This document shows positions 1 to 17,769 of a stretch of 64,000 nucleotides of DNA, piece after piece. Each line of letters begins with the position of its first letter. The first letter of the stretch is position 1. The stretch is from positions 11,692,266 through 11,756,265 of the forward strand of contig NC_135223.1 of assembly GCF_052324685.1 (NCBI RefSeq), given 5' to 3'. The position numbers and the translations under genes are program-made. The DNA is from Brachyhypopomus gauderio (Eukaryota > Chordata > Actinopteri > Gymnotiformes > Hypopomidae). The notes below the pieces were generated by a model, which did no database searches, was not told the origin of the DNA, and worked only from the letters and a program-made list of their open reading frames with translations.

Positions 1-170
1 CAAAGAGAGAAAAGCAGTTTTTTATTTAAAAAAGACACTTCATACAGGGTTTATAACAATACATTCACACAGATGTTGCTGTAATAGTTTGCTCAACACA
101 AATTCAAATGTTAAAGTAGATTTGAGAAAAACAAAGTACCCATTCATACAAAGTATTCTTGTGTATTTTA

Positions 171-489
<319 letters not shown>

Positions 490-2620
490 CTAAGGATCAG
501 AAACATTAAAGCACTTTGCACTTTGTTGTTGCTGCCAGGACCACTGACATCAATCTTATAGGACCACCAACGTATGGCCGCAGCGTGCCAGTCGGATGCC
601 ACATGCAATAGCACCATCAATGCAATGCCAAAACACTTCATATTGCGTTTGTTGCTTTTCTTAGACTTTTTGCTTATGACCTCTGGTGCAACCTGTAGTT
701 TCCTTTCGATGCACGTTTGGCTATCTGATGTAACTAAATGGCCTAAGAAGTCTAATGGTACACTGCATACGAATAGCATTTTAAGGTGATGTTTAACATT
801 TGACGACGAAAACAGAATACACGGTAACCTACCACTAGCTGATTCAGTTAACAAATATTTTTGTGGCGTGACATGCTAGTGTTTTTTTTAACTAATGTAA
901 GTATAATAAAAGAGGAAATCAACTGTCTTGCTATATACACAAATAAGTTAATATTGCGCTAATACTACAGAATTTCGTACATTACATATAAAGCTAGTTA
1001 CACATATAAACATGTACATTTTCTACAGTTGTCATAACTTTTATTATAACTATAGTAGCCCGTAGCAGAGCTGTAACCACCATAGTGAAGTAAGCTAACG
1101 TTACAAGAGGCGCAGTTATGGATAGTTGTGTAAACCTACCTTTAAACCCAAAAGAGGGGATTTAGTAGTGTTTGAAATCCTTTCTTTCCCTACAATTTGA
1201 TAATAGCGTCGATGAAATAATATTATCAGTTTCCTTAAGATATTAATTTATGGATCTTAATCTATTTTTAAATGTCGACTAACTTACTTCTCCTACTAAA
1301 ATAACAACAAAACTGTCCCGCCTCTTTATGTATGTTTCAACCAATAAGAGAACACATTGTGATAGAGAGGATCTCAGACCAGTGTGAGAAAGGGCTTGGG
1401 CGGGGTATTAGTTTGTTTACTTTGCTTTCATTGGAGAACACACAATGCCGTTCAATGACTGTCTGTCACTACTGGACCAATCAAAAAAAGGGAACGTTTG
1501 GCCAGCTCAGCGATCATGTGATACGTGACCAACGAGTCTTTTTTGGTACAAGTCTAGAAGCACCTTATGTTCTGCATGAGCAAGAGTAAAATCTAAACCA
1601 GACTTTAATCTTTTGACCATTTTGTCCATACTAACAACTAACATATTGACACACTAGCACAAGGGGAGCCAACCAGTCAGAGACTCAGAGCCAATTTTTT
1701 TACTATTGGTCTGACTTTTCACCCTTCCACCCCAAGATAATTGGTTAATTGGTTACGTGGCATGTTTGTGGCTCTTTTAAACAGTATAAGCCCAATACAT
1801 ACAAGCATAACAATAATAGAAAAATAATAGCGAAGACACACTTTTTATAAACGTTGAAGAGCCACATTCTTATTGGCCATGAGCCGAGGCACATGTTGGC
1901 CACCCAAATACTAGCACATCCTCAATCTGGTACTCTGCACCTCCCACATCTTTACCTCCATCTCCTATGAAAAATATAATTACTAATGACAGAGAGCCAC
2001 ACAGATGTATATCGTCTATTTTACAGAGTCCTATAATTTAAAAATCTAATATAAGACATGCAAGTTGTGCTCAGAGTTTAACCATAATTAAGGTTCATTG
2101 CTGCAATGGTCATCTGATCAAAAACACTTAGGCTACATGTCACTTTATTAAGAACAAATTAAATTGTGACACTTAGAGCCTGGAGCCCATCTAAGAGTAG
2201 TTTGTATCAGCCATGAGCAGTGAGTAGTTGTTACCCATCCTAGGCTTAAGTCAGCAAGAAGTATTGGACCAAAGAAAACATATATTCGTCTTTTCTTGGT
2301 GTTTATATCCAAACTTACATCTGATATATATGTTGTGTATTTTATATATTTCTCATCCATTACAGTACCATCTTTTCTTACTAGTTTCAGTCCAATCAAA
2401 TCGATAACTACAGGCTACTTCATAACTCTGTAGATGGGACAGCTGTTCTTTCTGGCTGATAACAATGTCATTTAAGGTTCTAGGGTTTTATCACTACATT
2501 ACAGACTATTAAAATAGTCTGATGTACAGGTACATTACAGACTATTACAGTAGTCTGGTGTACAGACTACTGTAATAGTAGTGCAACTATGGGCAAAAAT
2601 GTTACGGTTTAAACGTTTAA
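490..2620. other. Intergenic region between the GABARAP-like gene and leng8
   Basis: About 2.1 kb between two divergently transcribed genes. The part next to 490 must hold the leader and promoter of the minus-strand gene, and the far end the leng8 promoter. Open frames here (for example the minus-strand frame at 486-854) show no recognisable domain. The only clear structure is the hairpin cluster at 2496-2582, listed separately. Confidence 0.5.
2496..2582. repeat. Cluster of short inverted repeats forming hairpins
   Basis: CAGACTA/TAGTCTG arms occur at 2502-2521 and 2538-2557, each around a six-base loop. The segment at 2542-2557 is also an exact 16-base reverse complement of 2563-2578, with a five-base loop. 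The outer copies share flanking TACATTACAGACTATTA, so the cluster looks like a duplicated small palindromic unit. No coding content. Confidence 0.8.
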
Positions 2621-2739
2621 ATGTTTCAGATAAAGAAACTGTCCGACGCCAGCATGCACAGAGCCTGTGGGATATACTCTCCTCCAATTAGAGAAAAGAA
2701 GGAAAGAACCAGTTTTCTTCTTCCTGCACGTCATTTGAG

Positions 2740-3044
2740 TCTCTGTCCGCCATTTTGTTTTAGTAGCTGTTGGTTTGTTACGCGACGGAGTGTTTTGATT
2801 TGACTTAAAGATTTACATCTGTCACGAAATTGTATCAGGTTCACATTTAACATCATTTTTGTCTTTTTTGGGTTTGATTATCCAAACAACTTCGGGCGTT
2901 CGCTTAAATATCTACCGTGTCGCTGAATCCACGAAGCTTTTTCGATTAACGCTCATTAGCCAGGAAGCTGGCTAGCTTAGCTAAGCTAGCTACCTGTTTA
3001 GCCTGTCAGCTAGCTAGCTAACGGATTTGTTCACTCGTGGGAAA
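2740..3044 (+). promoter_or_regulatory. leng8: leng8 promoter/5' leader with YY1-type motif
   Basis: The stretch upstream of the leng8 ATG contains CCGCCATTTT at 2747-2756, the reverse complement of the YY1 core AAAATGGCGG, a common element near the start of TATA-less housekeeping genes. No TATA box is visible. The start codon itself sits in AAAATGGCG. The exact transcription start cannot be fixed from sequence. Confidence 0.45.
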
Positions 3045-6000
3045 ATGGCGACTAATACGGCGCCACAGGCCCCAACGTCTAGCTGGTAAGATAGTCTTAA
3101 TATTTTTTTATGTGAATGAAGAAATTAGTTGTCTATGCTATAAAATTCGGTTAACTTGAAGACCGCGTTAAACTTTAGGCTTGTTCAGCTCTCACGGCAC
3201 CTTTGCTAACAATCTTAGCGTGTTAGTTTGCGATCACTAGCGGCGAGATGGATATCCATGTTGTGAAGTTAACGCTACATCATTCGCTAAGCTAGGTTAG
3301 TTTTCATAGGATAGCTAGTTATGTAATAAAGTTATATTAAGACAGGAACTGCTTCCCAAATATACCCACTTATAGCTTTCATAGAAATGTGTAACCAATG
3401 TTTATGTATCTAGGTAGCTAGTTCATTCGAATAGCATTCTCTGTAACTACCTAATACGCGCCTGTGGGCACAACCGAACACCGAAGATGGCTATTTAGCT
3501 ATCAAGGGAACTAGTTCTAACCTTGGTTACCTAAGTAGTTTTGACGGCATGTCAATACTTGATCTTTCGCTGATCTCAGTTATTGTCCAGTTAGACACAC
3601 ACACATTAACTTGTTAGTTGGATTCCTTACTGGTCTTAACAGTAAATTGTTCAGGTTAGAACCATTTGTTGTGAAATAAGTTTTATTTTCTATGTCTATC
3701 TGAACTCCAGGGTTAAGTTGCTGTACAGATAGCCAAACGTATTTGAAGGGCCTAATTATACAGTGAGGGTATGTTATCAAATGTACTGACTCTGTTCTCT
3801 AGGTCTTATGTGGGAAGTTCTGCTACAGAGTCGCCTGTTCATGAAAACCCTGAGTGGGAGAAGGCCAGGCAGGCTCTGGCCTCTATAAGCAAAAGCCAAA
3901 GTTCCACAAAGACCTCTCCAGCCAACCGTACCACTTCCCAGGTTAGATTTTAACACTGGGTCTTGAGAGTACTCAAAGTACAAAAAGTTGCATATCTTGG
4001 CTATCTCTACAGTGAGATTCTGTAACATTCTGAGATTTGATATTCTATGTGAATTTGTAGTATTTTATACCTTTAGCATGGGGAAATTGCTGTGCTGCAT
4101 TGGAAAATTCTTGGATTTTTTTTATTTTATAAACATTTAACTGAATTATAGAAATGAAATAACTAGTCTTTATTCACACAATTACATTATATAACAAATG
4201 TGCTATGTGAAGAATAAGGATGTGTTGCAGTTCCTTTTTGAAAAGTGACAGCAAATTTTGATTTTAAAATACGTTTTGTGTACTTTACCTTTTAAAGTTG
4301 TGAAAAATTCCATTTGAAATGCACAATTGTTAAGAATCTGTTACAATGACAACCAAGCTCTCTGAGATAGATAATATGGTAACAGGCACAAAGTTGAAAT
4401 GTATAAATTTCTTGTATAAATACATTTTACAGTGCAGAAAGTACATTTATATCCTTCGTTGGTATAATCATTGGTATCTTTTGTAGTAGATCCCAATGTA
4501 CTTGTATGCCAATGATGAGCTAAGTAATAAAGTTAATAATGCGCAGTGAAATCAGTAGTACATTTTAGTCTAGTTGATAAATGGGTAATGGCAAGAAATA
4601 TGCTTGCTCAGTTATTTTAGATTTACAGAAGTTTCTGGTAAATTAATGAAACCCAACTTCTCCTTAACATGGACAGTTCACTTAAGCAATAGTTTTGTTT
4701 TGAGGTACATAGTCATACAGGGATGTCTTACAATAATTCAATGGGCAATGATACAAGTTTTTGTTGTACACCAGCACATTGAATATGAAACAAACAGTGG
4801 CCATTAAAGTCCTGACTGCTTTTATTTGTGAGTGTGGGGGGTTTTGGTGAACAGGGTAGTAGTTGCAGCCATTTTTATACATACAATTGCCATTTTAAAG
4901 GATCAACTAACATTTTCCAGGTTAAGTATTTATTCTTCAGATGTGTCTGGGTTTTTCTTTCTCAAAAGCATCGTAATGTTAAAAGTTTATGAGCTTAACC
5001 GTTTGACAATATTTGTGGTATAATGCTTCTTGGAAACCTAGCATTTTTTAATACATTAAGAGAAATGTTCCAACATGCATTTTAGCATGATCTCATATGT
5101 ATTGAACTGACTGGTTGGTCATGGAAGACCACAATTGGCTGACTCAAGAATAGGCTTTCAGTTATGAGAAAGGTTAACTAGATCTAATAGCTATAGTGTG
5201 TGGGTTATAGGTGTGCATGTTTGTAAATTTGACATTGAAGGAAAAAGCTTTGGACAGATGATATCTAGTGCCTGGTGATTCAGGTCACCTCTCCATACAT
5301 TTCATGTTATTTGTCTTCAGAAGTTCAGAGATCTGTTAATTTTACTAAATAAATATAAAATATGAACGGTGTTTTTCAAAAATATTTTGTGGTTAACACT
5401 TTAAAAAAGATTGGTGAAACAGTCCGGTGGGATTAATGAAGGAATTAATGGTCAGTAGTGTTGTAGTTTGTTTCATTAGTGAAGTTTCTTTTCTTTTTTT
5501 AGGCTGGCCAGTACCAGACAGCAGTGACGGACACTTCTGTGATACAGCAGCAGCAGTACTATCAGTGGTACCAACAGAACCAGCAACAGTATGCAAGTTA
5601 TGCTTACCCTTACAACTACTACTACCCAATGCCTCCGGTAAATACACATTCAAAGCTCACACAATTACTCTACAAAATACTGGCAGAGTATCCTCTTGTC
5701 TGACTGTTGATTTTTTTTTATAGTATGGTGCAGGATATCCCCCAAGTCAGTATGGTGTTCCAGGAGCTTACCAGCCACCCACAACCCCTACAGGCCAAGT
5801 AGGTGTAAAACATGTATGCTCTTTAAGCTTGGATTTTACTGTGGTTGTGTAGCGTAAGTAGATAGCTTTCTCTTTTTCTTTGCTTGAGTGAAAGTGTGGG
5901 GTGATGGTGTATGTGGTTATCTTCGGTATGCATCAAATGTTTGTTCCGTTTCTTAGCCCACAGCCATGAGCATGATGGAGGAACAATCCAGTTACACGTC

Positions 6001-9000
6001 TGAACCACAACCCCCGCCCCCAGCAGTCCCTCAGCCTCCCCCACAGAGCCCAACCTCATCTGACCAGCCCCCACCCCCTCCTCCCCCACCCATACCACCA
6101 CCACCAAACACCCAGTACCCCCCACCCCCCTCCCAAACCTCCTACAACCCTAATGGAGCCCTCCCCTACAACCCCACTGAGAGTAGTCCAATGAGGGGCT
6201 ACAACCACAGCCAGCCAAGGCCGGCCTACCAGAGTTACCAGCCCCCGAACTACGCACTACTGCAACAGCAGACTGGGGGGCAGGGTCTGTACGGAGGGGC
6301 AGGAAGGGGAGATCCCAACAAGAAACCTAACAACACAAATATGAATAAAGGGCAACAGCTGTGGAATCGCATGAAACGTAAGTGTGTGCATTTTCAGGGT
6401 CTGGGTGCAGGAGAGATGCCCCGTAGTTATTACAGCAGTTGTGTAATGTGATGTTTTTTGTAGCTGATTAAATCTTTCTCAATTTGCAGAGGCTCCTGGA
6501 ACTGGGAGTGTGAAGTTCAACATCCCAAAACGGCCATACGTCTTGTCCAATCAGAGCTTTCCATCTGCCGAACAGGCAGCCTCTGCAGCAACCACCACTG
6601 CAACCGCTGTATCATCAGTAACAACAGCTACCACTGCAGGAGGCAGTCAGACAGGGTGAGACAACACTACATCGCCTTTCACTTTACCTTATAATGAATA
6701 CGCACAGATGCAGCTCTTGGTTTTTGTGTCCAGTTTGTTAATCACTGTAGTATGGTGCCATTATAATCGATAATAAATGAGCGTAAAACTGAATTGCGTT
6801 AAGAACTCTGGTGAGCTATAGATGTGAGTCTGTGGTGAAGAACTGAACACATGGGCTGTGTCCTTCTCCAGGCCTCAGGACTGGCCTCAGGCCATGAAGG
6901 AATATGTGCAGCGTTGTTTTACGGCCTGCGAAACAGAAGAAGACAAAGACCGGACAGAGAAGGTGTTGAAAGAGATTCTGCAGAGTAGACTACAAGATGG
7001 CTCTGCCTTCACCATTGACTGGACTCGAGAACCACTGCCAGAGTGAGCTCCGTCTTGCTTTCTTTTCTGCTTTATGTAGTTTATAATGTCTCTCTCTGGT
7101 TAGAAGTATACTTTTCTTTTTTCTGATGACTAAATGCTCGGTCTTTCTCCTCAGAGTGAAACCCAGACAGTCTCGCTGGGAGGCGGTTCCTCAGCGCTCT
7201 CAGGAGAATTCCATTGGTCGGGGTGGTGCCACCCGAGGCAGAGGCGGGGCTCGGCTGGGCAACTATAGGAATGTGTTCTCTCAGAGAAGCCCCTCCTCCA
7301 GCTCCTCCCGCTCCTCATCGCGTTCACCTTCGCCTCACAGCCGGCACAGGGACAGGAACAGACACCGCCGCAGGTAACAAACACCCAACGGTGAATAGAA
7401 AGCCAAGCGCTTGGTTACAGCAGTGCCCGTTCAGCCGTGTGCGGCATGCGGTTTATTTCAGTATCTGCTCTTCGTACAGTGACTCTGGCTCCCAGTCCGA
7501 TAGCAGCATGTCAAGCGACCTCCGACCCCTCTCCCGCCGGCAGCAGAGGGCCGGCCGAGGGCGTGGAGAGGATCGAGGGAGAGGAGAGAGGGGTAGAGGA
7601 AGAGGAGGCAAGGCAAACCGAGGCCGGAGGTGAGCAATTACAACACAGCCATGGGCTTTTGGTGTTCAGATTCAATATTCTTGTGCAGTTATGACAGAGG
7701 TTATCCCAGTTGGCAGAGCAGCATTCATTTTCAGAGATTCACCAGTAACCAACTGGAACCGGACTGTCCTTCTCAGGAACATGGACGATCCGGGTAGTGG
7801 CGTCGGCAAAAAGCGAAAGGGGGGCAACGCTGGCATGGACTTCCATGACCCGAACCGCGAGGCCAAGAAGCAGAGCCGTGCAGCGCGATTCCACACCAAC
7901 AAGCGCACGGAGCCGCTGGTGCTGAACATCAACGCTGTGGACCTGCCGAACGGAACCCAGGAGGGCATCAGCTGGGAGGACTGCCCCATTGTGGGCACCT
8001 GCCAGGACATCACCAAAAACTACCTGCGCCTCACCTGTGCCCCAGACCCGGCTACCGTCAGACCCGTCCCTGTAAGTCCAGAAGGACTGTACACACTGCC
8101 TCTTAAGTTTTGATTTGATGCCGCATTGAACCCGAACCACCCCATCCCCACCCTCCATGTTTTTACCCTTGCTATTGTTGCCACAGGTGTTGCGAAAATC
8201 TCTGGCTGCAGTGAAAGCTCACTGGAAGACCAATCAAGACTATCAATATGCCTGTGAACAGATGAAGTCGGTACGACAGGACCTCACTGTAAGTAATGCC
8301 CAGTAATGGTCCTTAGAGCTCCAATTAGAGGTCACCGCTGGAGAAACAGAGGGCTGCTGCCGCCGTTGTGTTCAGATGTTTAATCTTCCTTTCAGGTTCA
8401 AGGTGTGCGAACTGATTTCACAGTAGAGGTCTACGAGACTCACGCACGGATTGCTTTGGAGAAGGTACAGTTTCCTCTCTCACCGATGGCTTGACAGGCG
8501 TTAGTCAGTGATGTGTTTTAATGTTTTTGCTCTGTGCCCCTGTGTCACCAGGGTGACCATGAGGAGTTCAACCAGTGCCAGACACAGCTGAAGGCATTGT
8601 ACAAGGACTGCCCATCAAGCAACATTGGAGAATTCACTGCTTACAGACTGCTCTACTACATCTTCACGAGGAACTCTGGAGGTAGGCTACCTCTCTGCCC
8701 CAGCAGTTATCCTTGTTTAGACAGGCTGTAACCTAGCTAATCTGTAGATGCACCACACTAAGGTCTTCTCGTATCTCTTCCCGTTCTCTCCCAGACCTGA
8801 CCACCGAGTTGGTGTACCTCACTCCTGAGCTGCGCGAGGACCCTTGCGTCTCCCACGCTCTTGCACTCCGCGCTGCCTGGGCTCTCGGAAACTTCCACCG
8901 CTTCTTCCAGCTGTACAAGCGCGCGCCGCGCATGGCCGCCTACCTCATCGACAAGTTTGTAGAACGTGAGAGGAAGCTCGCGCTGGGGGCCATTCTCAAA

Positions 9001-9282
9001 ACGTGAGTGCGTCTAATAGCTGGACCGACAGCTGGAAATCAAAACGTGGCACCGATGCGAAGTCTGAAACTGATTTATTTTGTTTTTTTTTCCCCCTCCT
9101 GATGTGTTCTCTCCCGCAGGTTCAGGCCCTCTGTGCCGGTGGAGTATGTGCAGTCCAGTCTGGCGTTTCCATGCTTAGATACATGTGTGGCCTTCCTGAC
9201 GGGGCTCGGGGTTACATTCACCCCTTCAGATCCCAGCAAGATAGATTGCAAAGCCAGTTCAGCTTGTCTAACTACTTTCTAG
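3045..9282 (+). CDS. leng8: Leukocyte receptor cluster member 8 homolog (SAC3/GANP-domain RNA-associated protein)
   Basis: Fifteen coding exons join in frame to 833 codons: 3045-3085, 3803-3941, 5503-5637, 5724-5798, 5957-6377, 6490-6655, 6872-7042, 7155-7373, 7462-7629, 7777-8071, 8187-8288, 8396-8464, 8552-8681, 8795-9002, 9120-9282. Seen in order: [19 protein letters not shown] near residues 22-40; a Q/Y-rich tract; a proline-rich exon 5 ending [29 protein letters not shown]; an SR/RG-rich region (about 385-510); and a C-terminal SAC3/GANP-type domain (about 565-800) with [20 protein letters not shown], then [14 protein letters not shown]. These blocks match human LENG8 (about 800 aa) throughout. 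Known: LENG8 is the vertebrate relative of yeast Thp3, which works with PCI proteins (Csn12/PCID2 type) and Sem1/DSS1 in nuclear mRNA processing and export. Start chosen because its 41-nt exon joins in phase to the conserved block and no other start does. Confidence 0.95.
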
Positions 9283-12200
9283 ATGGGACAGGGCAGGAAA
9301 CAGTTCTTGGTTGATGGGAGAGATGAGGGACCAGATATCTGCACAACACAGCCAACCAAGCTCAGTCTAGAGTCAAATAATGCTGTCAAGCAGTGAATAG
9401 ATTGAACTATATTCTTATAACTCTTATAGAGTGTGACCTATACACAGAAATGGACTGTACACACATGTAGTGACTTAGTTGTAAATGCCACAGTGATTTT
9501 TGCTGATCCACGCACACTTGGAACCTCAGGTTTTAAAATGTTCAGATCCTGCCTGTACAGTATGAATCCATACTAGAATAACAGCTCCCCAGAGAATATG
9601 AGCAGTCACACACATCAGCTCACTGAGTCTAGGTCACCTTCAGCTATTGGGCAGGGAGGTTTAGGTAGTTGGGCGCAAGTGTCTGGGTCTCCCCATTTCC
9701 TAGCACTCGCTGATCATTTTGAAGCTAACGGTTTTCTGTGTTCATGTTTTTCTCCCCTTAAGCTAACAGCCTTAAAGCTCACATGAAGACAAAGTCCTGA
9801 AAACCAAAGAAGAAGAAAAAAGTTTATTGCAAAGTGCTCTTTCTCCATCCAAGCATCTAGTGAAGATAAAGTTGGCTGCTGCAGGTGTTCTAGATGGTGC
9901 CTTCAGTCAGCTCTTTCAGTGAACTTTGCCATGCTTAGGTTGTCATGCTGAGCCCAGAGTGAAGATGGTTTGTATGCCAGTCTCCCTCCCTCCATTGTCT
10001 ATGGATCCCTGGAGAAGTTTCATTAGAAGGTGGGATCCTCTGAATGTCATCTTGGCGATCCCATTAGCCACAAAGGTATGGACTTGCAAAGATGTCCGCG
10101 TGCTCTGGCTGTGCAAACACATCAAAGCCCCTTCAACAATCTCTCTGCCCTCCACTTTGTCAGCCACCAATCAACCCCATCTACACATGCACCTAAATCA
10201 GGCTTTCCTCAAGTTCTCTGGCCCCTCTCAGCACCCAGAGAGTAATTCTGTGAAATTGCTGCAACACAGCACTGACTCTCACCTTGTGATATGGCCATCT
10301 CTACCACTACCGCAGTTGTCCAGGGTCAAGTAGTTGGGAATCTGTCTCTGTCTTTGTAGGCTATACCTAGGGATGTGTAGGGCCATGTAGGAAGATCATT
10401 CCATGAAGATCTGCCACACCACTACGCATGGTTTCCAACACTGTGCTAGGATGCCAGAGGAGATGGTCAACCATACCTGTTTGGGTCCTGCAGAGAAGAG
10501 GTCAACTGCAGTTCTTCCACCCACAGCCAGAGGGCAGTGTCCTTGTATTCTCTCCAAGTGGTGACCTCTGCAGCCGGGCACCTGCTGGTCCTCTCTGGAG
10601 GTGGGAGCGTAAGGGTTTGTATTCTTGCGTGGGCTTCTGTGTCATCAATCTCCTCTGAGCCTGTGCACGTATGTATGGCCGGTAAGGATAAAGGGACTTG
10701 GCTGTTTCAGGAAGGAGCAAGATGATTCATACAGCACATGTTCTTCTGGGTTTCTGTTGGCTCGCGTGATCAGATGCCATACAGATCAGTCAGCATCTTG
10801 TCTTATGAAAGCATGACCTGATCCATCTGATTTTGTTCATTTGTTGAATGAAAGAAAATTTGAAAGGTTTCACTGCCACCTTCTGATGTCTGCCGTGCGA
10901 TTGTTGAAACCAAACACTAATTGACCACTGAAAATTTTTAGATGATGTAATGCCACTAGAAAGTTTTAGTACATGTGATTATGAAGTAACCATTTCTCCT
11001 CCGAATACGAATTTGGGAAAATATAGTTTAAGAAGAGTTTGGCAAAAAGACACCCTGATGCTATTTACGTTGTATTCGATCAGCCATAGTCTGGATTTGG
11101 TGGTGCTTGGCTGCCACATCTTTTGAAGTTCAGCTGTGAACACAGAGATGTTCGCAATATTGGGCTTGGAATTGGCAGAAATCGAGGCTGGTCTCATAAT
11201 TCTTGATTTGACAATATGCCTAACTTTGTTTTAACCCAATTCACATGATTAAAACAGTATTGATAGATCTTGCTCTAAAGTATAACAGAAGCATAACACA
11301 GATGTTTGTGTTTTTAGTGACCACATTAGAAATTAAGCGGCAATGTTTCATGTAGATGTATTTCCAAATCATCCTTGAGTGAAGCATTCACTTCTGTGGT
11401 AATGTAAATATTATACAAAATACATTTTCCCCGTTGGATTAGATAAAAATTTCGTGTTTACAATGGTAAGTCTAATTTTGATTGATGGCCAGACTTTTTT
11501 TTATTTAAAAAAAAAAGTTTCAATAAAACTCCTTTTTGGTAGTCGGGATGTGCGCAGTGCTGCATACATTTCATGTGAATGTGTAAAAATTGTATAATAC
11601 AACGTTGCTAAATATATCCATGAATTTACTGTTCTGTTAAGGATCAAATAATATAAATATTGATTAATGATTTGTCACATTTCTATATAATCTTTAAATT
11701 TTTCCTTTTTCCTTGGTTTGTATTGTGCACTGTTACATCGGAACTTTTTCCTTGTGTGCACAGGATCAGAGATTTCAGTTTTTATTTCATTTTGTTTTTC
11801 CACCTCACCTGTTGACAAAAGTCTGACTTTACCTGGTTAGTTTCCTTCTGCTTAAGTTCCACATCTTCAGCGTGCCTAAAACCCTGTCTGTTTGAACTCC
11901 ACCGTCATAGATATAAAAGCCTTAGAATTTTTTTTTTGACGTACTGGTACCATGCCAGTTAAGACCACGTCTGCTTGATTTTGTCATACCTATGCAAAAT
12001 GAAAGTCTTTTGTTGCATGTGCCGACACTATTGTGGCTCCTGTCTAAATTCTCACTTCAACCCGTTTGGCCTTATAGCAAAAAACTATATCAAAAGCAAC
12101 AGCAATTTGATCACATTAACTGATGTGCTTTGTCTTGGTAACTAATCTAATTGATGTGATCACTTTTGCACTAAATTATAAAAAAATGGCCTGTCAGGAT

Positions 12201-13640
12201 AAGGGTTTTGGAGCACTCTTTTTTTTTTTTTAGTTTAGCTTGTGCTGGTTAATTCTTTAGAATAGAGAATCTAATTTTTACTACATTTTTATCCATAAAA
12301 TGATGCTGTATTTGGAAATCACCTGTTTTATTTGAAATGTGTAATGTGGCAGCACTGACCCCATTCTCTCATCTCCTCAACTTCAGTCTTTCCTTTCTTC
12401 TCCCCTCCCACTTTCTTTATCTCATTACCAGATTCTCTTTTGTCCTTGCAGTCAATCATAATTGGAGCTAAACGAGGGATGAAAAGATGAAATGAACTGG
12501 ACGCTGCAAAGTTGGCACTGAGGGACCCAACACAAGCTCAATGAGTTGCATTGTTGTATCAGTCTTCTCTGAAGCCACTTCCTGAGCTAAGCCTTAAGAG
12601 TCTAATGCAGTGTGGTGTGGGTTTATTTTTGTTTGTTTGTTTCTCTTTTAATATATTAATAAAAGTACTGGTTTAGAGTCTAGATGAGGTTGAAATTCTT
12701 CAGTGTAAAACATCTGTTTTTTTTTTTTGTTTGTTTGTTTGTTTTTGTTAGGTTGGCTATTACTCGACTAACGTTATTTTTGGACAAATCTATGTTCAGA
12801 TGTGTTTTGTTCCCTTGGTTTACATAATCATCTCTGAATTTACAGTGCATGATTCCAATGATGGTTCAAGAATGTGGGGTCTTCAGCACTGTCAGTGTTC
12901 TGCTGGGCACAGGAAATATCTGAACATACTGCTTGTTCCTCTTCTCATGCTTCAGGTTTAGATACTTTTCAGTTGTGTAACGAGTGTACGACGTTTTAAT
13001 TACATTGTCCCATAGCGTTTCGATTAACATTTACTCTCCTAATTGCATTGGTTGGTAATTTTATTTTTTCCTTTTCCTGAAATGTGATTGTACTGCCAGT
13101 AACTGATGTACTGTATTTTCCCAGCATGTCCTCAGTACTGATCCCATCCCTCCCAGTAATTTGTGGTTTTGCTCTCTTCCTCCAGTCGACTACTTCCTCG
13201 TTGCTCTATTGTACCACAGCACTGTTTCACTCTTTAGTTGGAAGCTCTTTCCTTTTCATGGATGCATCAAGTCAGTCATTATGGTCGTTGGAAGTCTTCT
13301 TGCTTAGTTTCCATGTCTTTTCTCCTTTTCCTTTCTCACTCCTTCCTTCCCTTTCTTCTCTCCCTCCATGTTATATAAATAATATGTAGTAGTTGTGATG
13401 GCTGTATATGGTGTCTGTGCTTGGCAGTAAGTATTCCCAAAAGAACTGCTTGCTTCTCTGCCTTTTCTTACAGCTCAAACCTTAACGTCCTAATGTCAGC
13501 CTCAAGGAGCTACATTAGGTCTTGTCACGTTCATTAGGATTTGTGATAAGCGGAATTCTGCTTTGTGTATATTCTTATCTGTACATATTGTACCTGCTCT
13601 TGAGCAAATAAATAGAAATGAATAAATAGCGTGTGAATAT
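9283..13640 (+). other. leng8: Region downstream of leng8, probably a long 3' UTR with alternative poly(A) sites
   Basis: No convincing protein frame follows the leng8 stop. The segment 9600-10800 is GC-moderate with several short frames on both strands but no recognisable domain; it may be a degenerate dispersed repeat. From about 10850 it becomes AT-rich. AATAAA hexamers lie at 12658-12663, 13607-13612 and 13621-13626. A pyrimidine-rich tract ending TTGCAG at about 12451 could be a 3' splice site for a downstream noncoding exon. The UTR extent is inferred; transcripts would settle it. Confidence 0.4.
13607..13626 (+). terminator. leng8: Tandem poly(A) signals, probable distal 3' end of leng8
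   Basis: Two AATAAA hexamers lie at 13607-13612 and 13621-13626, within 20 bases. They are the last strong plus-strand poly(A) signals before the convergent tpi1 gene, whose likely signal (ATTAAA on the minus strand, near 13884-13879) lies about 250 bp further on. Confidence 0.45.
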
Positions 13641-14362
13641 TTTGAATCGAATGTATTCCCAGATAATGGTTTCCTGTCTAGATTAAACTTAATTTCTTGT
13701 GCTTCATGTCATCTCACTGACCATCTGTGCTTTGCACTCTCTAAACAAGTCTATAGGTTCACAAATCCAAGCTGTTTTAGGATTAGGGGAATTTCCTGTA
13801 ACTACATTAAGGTTAGAGGCTGTAATCTTTGATCAAATGTAGAACGACTACAATACAATAAGCTTTGTTCCACTCTCATTTAATACATTTACCATTAAAT
13901 ACCACTGCCCAAGACACCATGGTTGACATGTATTGATCATTTAGCCAGAAACTGATGCGCGGTCAAATTATCTGGTTATCCACAAAACATTACAATGGAA
14001 AATTACAGTATTAAGAAGATCCTCATAGTGATTGGCTTGTTGACAATCTAAACAAAGGTTGGTAAACATTTTCAAGTAAAAGCATGGACTGACAAGTGCT
14101 CGTTTGACTGTTGCAGGTAAACAATGTTAACTGTGGAGGGCTAGTCACAAAACCATTTTCTTTCAGTACAGTAATACTAATAAGTGCTGTTCACTTCCAT
14201 CTTTCTGTTAATGATAACACAAAACACAAGCAGTAGGAGACCAAAATTACAAGAACACAGAAATATAAAGATAAAGTTCAGATGGGGCTAAGTACATCGA
14301 GTTTGGGCTTGTATAGTTGAGGAACGGGCTGGGTTGGCCTCTGCTGTTTTCATACACTGCTT

Positions 14363-17769
<3,407 letters not shown>

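Noticed and set aside
9926-10333. A 135-codon frame, with opposing minus-strand frames, downstream of leng8
   Set aside because: No recognisable domain, no splice-compatible neighbours, and open frames overlap on both strands; treated as 3' UTR or degenerate repeat.
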